A DNA stretch of 6,322 nt from Piscirickettsiaceae bacterium (GTDB taxonomy: Bacteria > Pseudomonadota > Gammaproteobacteria > Nitrosococcales > Methylophagaceae): positions 1-6,322 of the forward strand of contig JAUXFA010000076.1 of the NCBI GenBank assembly GCA_030620285.1, written 5' to 3'. The translations under genes were made by a program, and so were the position numbers. Below, in pieces: positions 1 through 4,589 of the stretch (positions within the stretch are counted from its first letter, which is position 1; every line of letters begins with the position of its first letter). Under the pieces are notes generated by a model. It had not been told where the DNA came from. It worked only from the letters and a program-made list of their open reading frames with translations, and ran no database searches.

Positions 1-309
1 ATTCATATCTGGCGAACCGAACCAATCTCCTTGCTCCGGTAAGGTCTCAAATAATGGTTTTTCAAGCCGGGGTAAATAAGTAGGACAATCAAAATTTTGT
101 TGAAGTTGGATTAACGCACCAGCATGATCTAAATGGCCATGTGTTAATAGAATTTTCTGAATATTGGGCTGTGATTGCTGCTTAAGTAGATGTTGTACTA
201 ATTCACCATTATCACCTGTATCAATAATCGCACATTCATCGCTTGCCTCATCTGAAATGAGATACGTGTTTACTTGAAATGCCCCAACAGTGAAGCACTT
301 AATGTCCAT
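1..309 (-). CDS. Metallo-beta-lactamase-fold hydrolase, YcbL/GloC-like (glyoxalase II family), 3' end outside window
   Basis: The first 103 residues of a metallo-beta-lactamase-fold hydrolase are visible; the gene runs off the left edge, and family members are usually about 200-215 residues. Residues 56-62 read THGHLDH, the HxHxDH metal-binding signature (His57, His59, Asp61, His62), and Asp30 sits in the early IIDTGD strand-loop. The stretch around residues 88-98 (LPEQGDWFG) resembles the LPAQ...FG segment of E. coli YcbL/GloC as I remember it. That subgroup has been assigned to hydrolysis of S-lactoylglutathione in methylglyoxal detoxification in the cytosol; the substrate here is inference, since later metal ligands are not visible. 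The ATG fits the family N-terminus (CFTVGxFQVNTYLI), and an in-frame stop lies just upstream. There is no clear ribosome binding site. It starts 38 bases after the stop of the WYEAN-repeat gene on the same strand, so co-transcription is possible. Confidence 0.88.
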   Translation of the reverse strand, partial: MDIKCFTVGAFQVNTYLISDEASDECAIIDTGDNGELVQHLLKQQSQPNIQKILLTHGHLDHAGALIQLQQNFDCPTYLPRLEKPLFETLPEQGDWFGSPDMN

Positions 310-347
310 AAATGACGATTTAAATAACAGTAATGATTATCAACGGA

Positions 348-1085
348 TCACCATTTTTTTTGGCCTTCACGCGCAGCTTGCAGGTTCGCCTCATACCATT
401 TCTTCTTAGCATTTTGAGCTTTGGCCACTGCAAGATTCGCTTCATACCATTTCTTTTTAAGATCGGCATGAGGATTAGAATTAACAATCAAATTAGCTTC
501 ATACCATGGTTTATGTTTAAGGCTAGAACGTGCTGCGGCTAAATTTGCCTGATACCATTTTTTCTTAGTATCGTTATATTTTTCTTCATTGATTTCATAC
601 CAATGAGTTTGCGTAGGCGTAGCATCGAGATTAGCCTCATACCATTTTTCCTGACTAGCACGTGCAATTTCTAAATTTGCTTGATACCATTTTTTCTTAA
701 TATCTGCATGGGGATCGACATGCATATTCGCCTCATACCATGGCATGGCAGCATGCTCAGCGGATTGCTGATTTGCTTCATACCATTTTGCACGATCAGC
801 ACGCACTGAAATCACGGCAGCTTTTAAATTAGCCTCATACCACTTTTTCTTAGCATCTAAATGTTGCTCTATATTCGCTTGATACCACTTCTTTTGACCT
901 TGACGAGCTGTCTCAGTATTTGCTTTATACCATCTCTGCTTAAATTGATTTTTCCTGACAAGTGCAATATTCGCTTCATACCATTTTTTCTTAGTATCCA
1001 TATGAGGATCAACTACTAAATTAGCTTCATACCATGGTTTAGTTTTGCGACTATCTCTTGCAGTTTTTAAGTTCGCTTCGTACCA
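348..1085 (-). repeat. Tandem degenerate coding repeats, 42-57 bp period
   Basis: Fifteen copies of a TGG-TAY-[GCA]AR-NNN-AAY core (Trp-Tyr-Glu/Gln/Lys-Ala-Asn) recur every 42-57 bases and fill the gene. Core codons differ between copies: Glu as GAA or GAG, Ala as GCG, GCT or GCA, Asn as AAT or AAC. Intervals in residues are 17, 17, 17, 15, 15, 19, 15, 17, 15, 14, 16, 16, 19, 17 and 15, all multiples of three bases, so the reading frame is kept throughout. The array is old or under protein-level selection rather than a recent DNA expansion. Confidence 0.92.
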
Positions 1086-1115
1086 TTTAGTTTTCACATC
1101 GACCGTTATATTCAT
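348..1115 (-). CDS. WYEAN-repeat protein of unknown function (15 degenerate repeats)
   Basis: I do not recognise this 255-residue protein. After ten leader residues it consists of WYxxN motifs whose Trp lies at 11, 28, 45, 62, 77, 92, 111, 126, 143, 158, 172, 188, 204, 223 and 240, with a sixteenth Trp as the last residue (255). Spacing is 14-19 residues. Trp, Tyr and Asn are invariant in all 15 motifs; position 3 is Glu 11 times, Gln three times and Lys once; position 4 is Ala except for Ile at the 172 copy. Linkers are Lys/Ala-rich and often end KKK or KK before Trp. There is no Cys, no signal peptide and no membrane segment, so a basic cytosolic protein is expected. Codons vary synonymously between copies, which argues for selection on the protein. 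The ATG has a GAGGT ribosome binding site 9 bases upstream and a candidate promoter. A scaffold/linker, a nucleic-acid or polymer binder, or a multi-core peptide precursor are all conceivable; none is shown. Confidence 0.9.
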   Translation of the reverse strand: MNITVDVKTKWYEANLKTARDSRKTKPWYEANLVVDPHMDTKKKWYEANIALVRKNQFKQRWYKANTETARQGQKKWYQANIEQHLDAKKKWYEANLKAAVISVRADRAKWYEANQQSAEHAAMPWYEANMHVDPHADIKKKWYQANLEIARASQEKWYEANLDATPTQTHWYEINEEKYNDTKKKWYQANLAAARSSLKHKPWYEANLIVNSNPHADLKKKWYEANLAVAKAQNAKKKWYEANLQAAREGQKKW

Positions 1116-1124
1116 CGTCTAAAT

Positions 1125-1129
1125 ACCTC
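1125..1129 (-). promoter_or_regulatory. Ribosome binding site of the WYEAN-repeat gene
   Basis: The minus strand reads GAGGT here, 9 bases before the ATG at 1115. This is a good Shine-Dalgarno match and supports the repeat gene as translated and correctly started. Confidence 0.7.
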
Positions 1130-1146
1130 AATAAATCTTTATATTG

Positions 1147-1176
1147 ATAGTACATGAGATGAAGCTGGTTTCACAA
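1147..1176 (-). promoter_or_regulatory. Candidate sigma-70 promoter of the WYEAN-repeat gene
   Basis: On the minus strand a TTGTGA -35 box (1176-1171) and a TACTAT -10 box (1152-1147) are separated by 18 bases. Transcription would begin near 1140, about 25 bases before the ATG, leaving just enough leader for the GAGGT site. The repeat gene could therefore be expressed independently of the gene upstream. Inferred by eye only. Confidence 0.4.
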
Positions 1177-1219
1177 GCAAGAAAGCGGTTTATTTGGCGA
1201 AATAATTCGCAGCAGAATG

Positions 1220-1657
1220 CTACTCAAAGCAGCGTTTTTCGGCCTTAACTTGTTGCAACATAGCGATTTGCTGTTCTATTTGTAACATCCGACGCTGCTC
1301 TTTTTCATCAATCAACGCCGAGTATGCTAAATAAGTAAATCCAACCCATTCTCCAATGATGGGCACTGTTCCAATTACAGGCAATGAATCAATCGTGATT
1401 AATGTTGTCGCTATTTTATTGGCATCGTCTTGATAAAACTCGGGCTTATAACTATATCGGTAAGGATGCAAATAGCGAATATTATTATCTAATGTGACAC
1501 AACTAAGTTGTCTGATATCATCCGTAGCCTCAACAATAGGTGGCTCGAAGTAGATTGGTTCGCTTGGAATAGGTAATTCAGTCAATGCCAAAGCCAGAGA
1601 TGTAAACCCAAATAAACTCATCGCTATAGCAGAAATTAATGCCGATTTAATACTCAC
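1220..1657 (-). CDS. Small exported hypothetical protein
   Basis: Unrecognised protein, 145 residues from the GTG chosen here. A short basic N-terminus and a hydrophobic stretch end at an ALA motif near residue 24, a typical Sec signal peptide with signal peptidase I cleavage. The mature part opens with a Pro/Glu-rich stretch and has a Tyr-rich patch (LHPYRYSYKPEFY, about residues 63-75). A hydrophobic segment at about 82-116 could be membrane-embedded, and the Gln/Glu/Lys-rich C-terminal tail is probably helical. Cys53 and Cys143 are the only cysteines and could form a disulfide. It most likely sits in the periplasm or on the inner membrane. Start choice: an in-frame ATG at 1675 would add six residues but has no ribosome binding site, whereas GAGGT lies 9 bases before the GTG at 1657. 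It is divergent from the PilZ gene at 1820 and lies 104 bases upstream of the WYEAN-repeat gene. Confidence 0.75.
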   Translation of the reverse strand: MSIKSALISAIAMSLFGFTSLALALTELPIPSEPIYFEPPIVEATDDIRQLSCVTLDNNIRYLHPYRYSYKPEFYQDDANKIATTLITIDSLPVIGTVPIIGEWVGFTYLAYSALIDEKEQRRMLQIEQQIAMLQQVKAEKRCFE

Positions 1658-1666
1658 TTGCGGACT

Positions 1667-1671
1667 ACCTC
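1667..1671 (-). promoter_or_regulatory. Ribosome binding site deciding the GTG start at 1657
   Basis: The minus strand reads GAGGT here, 9 bases ahead of GTG. The alternative ATG at 1675 lies upstream of this site, with no purine-rich motif before it. An ACTATAGT palindrome just upstream (1686-1693) contains a TACTAT-like -10 element, which would start transcription very close to 1675 and also favours the downstream GTG. No good -35 was seen. Confidence 0.5.
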
Positions 1672-1675
1672 TCAT

Positions 1676-1819
1676 TCACTATTACCACTATAGTATCGGA
1701 CAATAAAATAAAAGCTACAGTTTTTCATCATTCGCTAGCCTAAAAAGGCACTTTTAGCTTAGGATAGGCATAATTGATAAAAAATATTTAGTTTTCGACC
1801 ATGTTGGAGTAACTAATAA
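1676..1819. other. Divergent intergenic region with a small inverted repeat
   Basis: This 144-base AT-rich gap lies between the minus-strand exported-protein gene and the plus-strand PilZ gene, so it must hold promoters for both. On the minus side a TACTAT-like -10 is visible near 1687-1692. On the plus side CATAAT at 1769-1774 could be a -10, but no matching -35 is present. An inverted repeat CTAAAA/TTTTAG with a 6-base loop (1740-1757) lies between them. GGAG at 1806-1809 serves the PilZ start. Confidence 0.4.
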
Positions 1820-2128
1820 ATGGCTGACGATCATTACCAAGAGAAGCGTGATTTTATAAGAATGCGCGTCGATACTCAGGTCACTTATACCCTCAATGAT
1901 AAAGCTGATGATATCCACCACGGTAATAGTATCGATCTCAGTGCCACCGGCTTATATATGGTGACCGATTATGCCCCAAAAGTTAATGACGAAGTTAATA
2001 TCTTAATGAATCCCAGTAGCGAACGTCTGCCTCCTTTCTCGGCAACAGGAAAAGTGATTCGTTGCTCGACAGATAAGGATAATAAAAACCTCTACCATGT
2101 CTCAATTGAATTAATGCATTCCAGCTAA
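1820..2128 (+). CDS. PilZ-domain protein, first of a tandem pair
   Basis: A stand-alone PilZ domain of 102 residues, the usual c-di-GMP receptor module. Both halves of the binding signature are present: RxxxR at residues 10-14 (RDFIR) and (D/N)xSxxG at 39-44 (DLSATG), so ligand binding is expected. The rest matches the six-stranded barrel, ending in a YHVSIEL strand. There is no signal peptide, membrane segment or extra output domain, so it probably acts in the cytosol by binding a partner, for example in motility or polysaccharide control; the partner is not evident. The ATG is preceded by GGAG at 10 bases. The next gene, 70 bases downstream on the same strand, is its paralogue, and the two are probably co-transcribed. 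Confidence 0.9.
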   Translation: MADDHYQEKRDFIRMRVDTQVTYTLNDKADDIHHGNSIDLSATGLYMVTDYAPKVNDEVNILMNPSSERLPPFSATGKVIRCSTDKDNKNLYHVSIELMHSS

Positions 2129-2198
2129 GATAATCAAAATGCCGACGGGAAAGTAATGGGCAGTTTAATGTTAGTTTTAAAATAAGGAGCCTTTAGCG

Positions 2199-2549
2199 AT
2201 GCACACAGTCAACTCCAACGAAAGGAGAGGCGCTGTACGAATAGATGCTCAAATAGACGTAAGATTTACTCTTAATGGCAACCATGATATAGCTCACCAA
2301 GGCACCAGCCAAAACCTAAGCACAAGCGGCCTCTATATGACGACAAATTTTGGCCCAAGAATCGGCGATGATATAGCGCTTTTGATGAACCTAGATGGCA
2401 AAAGACTACAATCATCCATCACTAAAGGAATTGTAGTTCGAAGCAGGTTTGATAAAAAAGATAATAAATTATTTCATGTGTCCGTTGCTTTTACCGAGCC
2501 ACTAACACAACTTAGTAGTGACTTATTTACACCCAATAACTTGTTTTAG
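2199..2549 (+). CDS. PilZ-domain protein, second of a tandem pair
   Basis: A 116-residue stand-alone PilZ protein with RxxxR at residues 10-14 (RGAVR) and NxSxxG at 39-44 (NLSTSG), so c-di-GMP binding is expected. It aligns to the preceding gene product without gaps over residues 8-64, with 23 of 57 identical by hand count, and both motifs fall at identical positions: a tandem duplication followed by divergence. Compared with its partner it has about 14 extra C-terminal residues, rich in Ser, Leu and Asn. A strong ribosome binding site (AAGGAG, 2184-2189) lies 9 bases before the ATG. Its last 23 bases overlap the end of coq7 on the opposite strand. Cytosolic; target unknown. Confidence 0.9.
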   Translation: MHTVNSNERRGAVRIDAQIDVRFTLNGNHDIAHQGTSQNLSTSGLYMTTNFGPRIGDDIALLMNLDGKRLQSSITKGIVVRSRFDKKDNKLFHVSVAFTEPLTQLSSDLFTPNNLF

Positions 2550-3171
2550 TCATTACCTTCGACATGATGCCCATTGCCAACTTAATCGGCTGGGGCAATT
2601 CTGCACCACCGGCTTCTAACGCTACCGTACCATGGCGTAATTCATCTTGTTTCATCTGTTCGAGAATGGCTCGACTTTTCTCATCATTTGAACTGATTTT
2701 TTGTAGGTGTTCGTCTAAATGTTTAACCACTTGTTTTTCTGTTTCAGCAACAAAGCCTAAACTCCATTTATCGCCAATTTTCCCTGCAATCGCACCTATT
2801 GCAAATGAATTTGCATACCATAGTGGATTAAATAAACTGGTATGACCTCCAAAATAATGAACACGCTGTTGACACCATAACAAGTGGTCATTCTCTTCTA
2901 TTGCAGCTTGCTCCATAGACTGCCTCACTTTTGGCAATTTAGCCGTTAATGCTTGGCCTTGATACAAGGCTTGGGCCGACACTTCACCAGCATGATTGAC
3001 CCGCATTAAACGTATTGATTGAGCTTGCTCAGTTGCGCTCAAGTCGTGTTCTTTAATATTTGCATCAGGAATGGGCCTATCCGTAGTTTCAGGTTTACCG
3101 AAGATAGTTTTCAGTGCTCTATCCGCTTCCATTATCATGGTATCAAATAAGCTATATTGACGTATGGTCAC
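2527..3171 (-). CDS. coq7: 3-demethoxyubiquinol 3-hydroxylase Coq7
   Basis: A 214-residue member of the Coq7 di-iron family, full length for the bacterial form. It catalyses the O2-dependent hydroxylation of 2-polyprenyl-3-methyl-6-methoxy-1,4-benzoquinol (demethoxyubiquinol), the penultimate step of ubiquinone synthesis, at the inner membrane. The di-iron ligands expected for the family are all visible: Glu63 (NHAGEV), Glu93 and His96 (EENDH), Glu145 (ETEKQVV), Glu177 and His180 (DELRH). The text is close to Pseudomonas-type Coq7 (ALYQGQALTAKLPKVR, DEKSRAILEQM). The start is GTG: the family N-terminus (R-x-YS-x-x-D) begins here, AGGGG lies 5 bases upstream, and the ATG overlapping at 3173 is closed at once by TGA. 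It lies 70 bases downstream of cheV on the same strand, and its end overlaps the second PilZ gene. Having Coq7 rather than UbiF is usual outside the enterics. Confidence 0.96.
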   Translation of the reverse strand: MTIRQYSLFDTMIMEADRALKTIFGKPETTDRPIPDANIKEHDLSATEQAQSIRLMRVNHAGEVSAQALYQGQALTAKLPKVRQSMEQAAIEENDHLLWCQQRVHYFGGHTSLFNPLWYANSFAIGAIAGKIGDKWSLGFVAETEKQVVKHLDEHLQKISSNDEKSRAILEQMKQDELRHGTVALEAGGAELPQPIKLAMGIMSKVMTKTSYWV

Positions 3172-3176
3172 ATGAA

Positions 3177-3181
3177 CCCCT
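3177..3181 (-). promoter_or_regulatory. Ribosome binding site for the GTG start of coq7
   Basis: The minus strand reads AGGGG here, 5 bases before GTG. With the conserved N-terminal residues it supports the GTG over the internal ATG codons at residues 12 and 14. Confidence 0.5.
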
Positions 3182-3190
3182 AAAAGTCTG

Positions 3191-3212
3191 AGGTAGGATA
3201 ATTATTCTACCT
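3191..3212. repeat. Near-perfect 22-bp palindrome upstream of coq7
   Basis: AGGTAG (3191-3196) and CTACCT (3207-3212) are exact inverted repeats. Between them ATAATTAT (3198-3205) is itself palindromic, leaving one non-matching pair (3197/3206). It lies between the cheV stop and the coq7 start and overlaps the candidate coq7 -10 box. It has no following T-run on either strand, so a protein-binding operator fits better than an intrinsic terminator; which protein is unknown. Confidence 0.6.
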
Positions 3213-3233
3213 ATATTTCAAATTGTATCGCAA
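3204..3233 (-). promoter_or_regulatory. Candidate coq7 promoter
   Basis: On the minus strand TTGCGA (3233-3228) and TAGAAT (3209-3204) are 18 bases apart, a moderate sigma-70 match. The -10 box lies inside the palindrome at 3191-3212, so a factor bound there would compete with polymerase. coq7 could instead be read through from cheV. Confidence 0.3.
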
Positions 3234-3241
3234 ATAGGCAT

Positions 3242-4204
3242 TTATTTCGCCGCATTTTGTTTATCAAAAAACTCCGTCAATGTCGCCGCTAATTCTCGCG
3301 GTTGGAATTTTGGTACATAAGCATCGGCCCCTACACTTTTACCCATGCTCATATTCGCATCAGCGGTTAATGACGAATGCATAATAACGGGTAAATGTTG
3401 TAACCGTGGGTCATCTTTTATCCTCTGCGTTAAGACATAGCCATCCATTTCAGGCATTTCCACATCCGTTAATACTAACTGAATTTCGGTAAGGATATCC
3501 TCTCCTCTAGCTTCACATTTATCTGCCAAATCATTCAGTAGTCGCCATGCCTCAGCACCATTGACCACCCCCATATGTTGAATACCCATATGATCAAGAG
3601 CCTTTGTAATTTGTGTTCGGGCAACAGCCGAATCATCAGCAAATAGAATCGTCTGTTTCTGTTCTAAATCTAATTTATCAATACCATCAAACAGCTCTTC
3701 CTCATAGAACCCGCCCGCATCTGCTAGCACTTTCTCCACATCCATAATCATCACTAAGCGATTATCATCCAGCTCTGACACGGCTGTGACCAAACCACCT
3801 AGTCGTTTTGACAATAAGGGTGGTGGCGCTTTTACTTGTTCCCAATTCAAGCGCTGAATCGTATCAACAGCCGTCACTAAAAATCCTTGAATATGGGTGT
3901 TATATTCCGTGATCATTAATATTTTAGGCTCATCATTTGACTGTAAATTACAAAATTTCTGCAAATTAATAATTGGCACCATCTCACCACGTAAACTGAC
4001 AAAACCTTCAATACCCTCTGGCATTTCAGGAGCACTGGTGATGTCAGGAATATTTAAAACCTCACGCACTTTAAACACATTAATGCCAAAGGCTTCATTA
4101 CGGCCCGTTTCATCATTAGTTCCTAAACTGAACAATAGAACTTCGAGGTGGTTTGTCCCCGCTAATTTCGTCCGCTCATCAATTGAATCTATTAATGTCG
4201 CCAT
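3242..4204 (-). CDS. cheV: Chemotaxis protein CheV (CheW domain plus response-regulator receiver)
   Basis: A 320-residue protein with the standard CheV layout. Residues about 15-165 form a CheW-like coupling domain (LLFSLG, FGINVFKVREVL, GFVSLRGEMVPIINL, VSELDDNRLVMIMDVEKVL) that joins chemoreceptors to the CheA kinase. Residues about 184-318 form a receiver domain with the acidic pair Asp190/Asp191, phospho-acceptor Asp247 (LVLTDVEMPEMDG), the Ser277 switch residue (VIMHSS) and Lys299. All key residues for phosphorylation by CheA are present, so CheV probably tunes receptor-kinase signalling or adaptation at the polar receptor array. The ATG at 4204 has only a weak purine-rich stretch upstream (GGAAAAAGAA); another ATG at 4220 is out of frame. 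coq7 follows after 70 bases, and rnr diverges 385 bases upstream. No other chemotaxis gene is in the window, so it is an orphan cheV, as is common in gammaproteobacteria. Confidence 0.95.
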   Translation of the reverse strand: MATLIDSIDERTKLAGTNHLEVLLFSLGTNDETGRNEAFGINVFKVREVLNIPDITSAPEMPEGIEGFVSLRGEMVPIINLQKFCNLQSNDEPKILMITEYNTHIQGFLVTAVDTIQRLNWEQVKAPPPLLSKRLGGLVTAVSELDDNRLVMIMDVEKVLADAGGFYEEELFDGIDKLDLEQKQTILFADDSAVARTQITKALDHMGIQHMGVVNGAEAWRLLNDLADKCEARGEDILTEIQLVLTDVEMPEMDGYVLTQRIKDDPRLQHLPVIMHSSLTADANMSMGKSVGADAYVPKFQPRELAATLTEFFDKQNAAK

Positions 4205-4230
4205 AATGTTCTTTTTCCATTCAAATTAAT

Positions 4231-4260
4231 ATTGTAAAACTATATACCTTTTGCTGACAG
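4231..4260 (-). promoter_or_regulatory. Candidate cheV promoter
   Basis: On the minus strand CTGTCA (4260-4255) and TACAAT (4236-4231) are separated by 18 bases, giving a leader of about 20 bases before the cheV ATG. A TATATA at 4241-4246 is an alternative -10. No sigma-28 type flagellar promoter (TAAA then GCCGATAA) was seen. Confidence 0.3.
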
Positions 4261-4400
4261 TTCTCTAACAAGCAGAACTCATCTTTACCATATTATCGGC
4301 ATCTTTCTATTTTTCTGTTACAAAAAAACCGATTAAATTATTTGCCCACTATCAATCTAAAAATACGCACAAATATAAGTTTATTTATAAGGATAATTAT

Positions 4401-4445
4401 GGTGTTCTAAATTTTAACAACAACAAATTTAAAAATCATCACACC
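4401..4445. repeat. Nested inverted repeat in the cheV-rnr intergenic region
   Basis: TAAATTT (4408-4414) and AAATTTA (4425-4431) form a perfect 7-bp AT stem around a 10-base loop, and GGTGT (4401-4405) with ACACC (4441-4445) form an outer 5-bp stem. The unpaired bases between the stems differ in number, so a continuous helix is not possible. It lies upstream of the rnr promoter and could be a regulator site or chance in AT-rich DNA. Confidence 0.3.
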
Positions 4446-4488
4446 ACACTATTTCAAGTCCAATACAAAGAAATTAATATCCTTATTT

Positions 4489-4517
4489 TTGAATAGGGTT
4501 AGAATGATGTCTATAAA
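4489..4517 (+). promoter_or_regulatory. Candidate sigma-70 promoter of rnr
   Basis: TTGAAT (4489-4494) and TATAAA (4512-4517) are separated by exactly 17 bases, the best promoter match in the window. Transcription would start near 4524, giving a leader of about 65 bases before the rnr ATG. Confidence 0.5.
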
Positions 4518-4589
4518 CATATTTATAGCAATACATAAAACAACTCTTAACTTGTCAACAAGTCCTTTACGATTAAATCCTTCCAAACC

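Larger units (their letters stand above)
4205..4589. other. Long AT-rich divergent intergenic region between cheV and rnr
   Basis: This 385-base stretch has no convincing gene. It holds a candidate cheV promoter near its left end (4231-4260), a nested inverted repeat (4401-4445), a good promoter for rnr (4489-4517) and a small hairpin in the rnr leader (4550-4563). The part from about 4261 to 4400 shows nothing I can name. An 80-codon minus-strand reading frame crosses its right half and the rnr start, and a 34-codon plus-strand frame starts at 4504; neither is credible as a gene. Confidence 0.6.

Noticed and set aside
333..542. 69-codon plus-strand frame
   Set aside because: Antisense to the WYEAN repeats; its own repeated residues only mirror the repeats on the other strand.
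348..1115. CRISPR-like spaced repeats
   Set aside because: The repeats are degenerate, spaced by 42-57 bases in strict multiples of three, and form one open frame with protein-level conservation; a CRISPR array would have near-identical repeats.
1197..1210. GCGAA/TTCGC hairpin after the exported-protein gene, as a terminator
   Set aside because: The stem is only 5 bp with a 4-base loop and no T-run follows on the minus strand.
2564..2845. 93-codon plus-strand frame
   Set aside because: Antisense to coq7, whose di-iron residues are intact; no ribosome binding site or family features.
3897..4229. 110-codon plus-strand frame
   Set aside because: Antisense to the CheW domain of cheV; a shadow frame.
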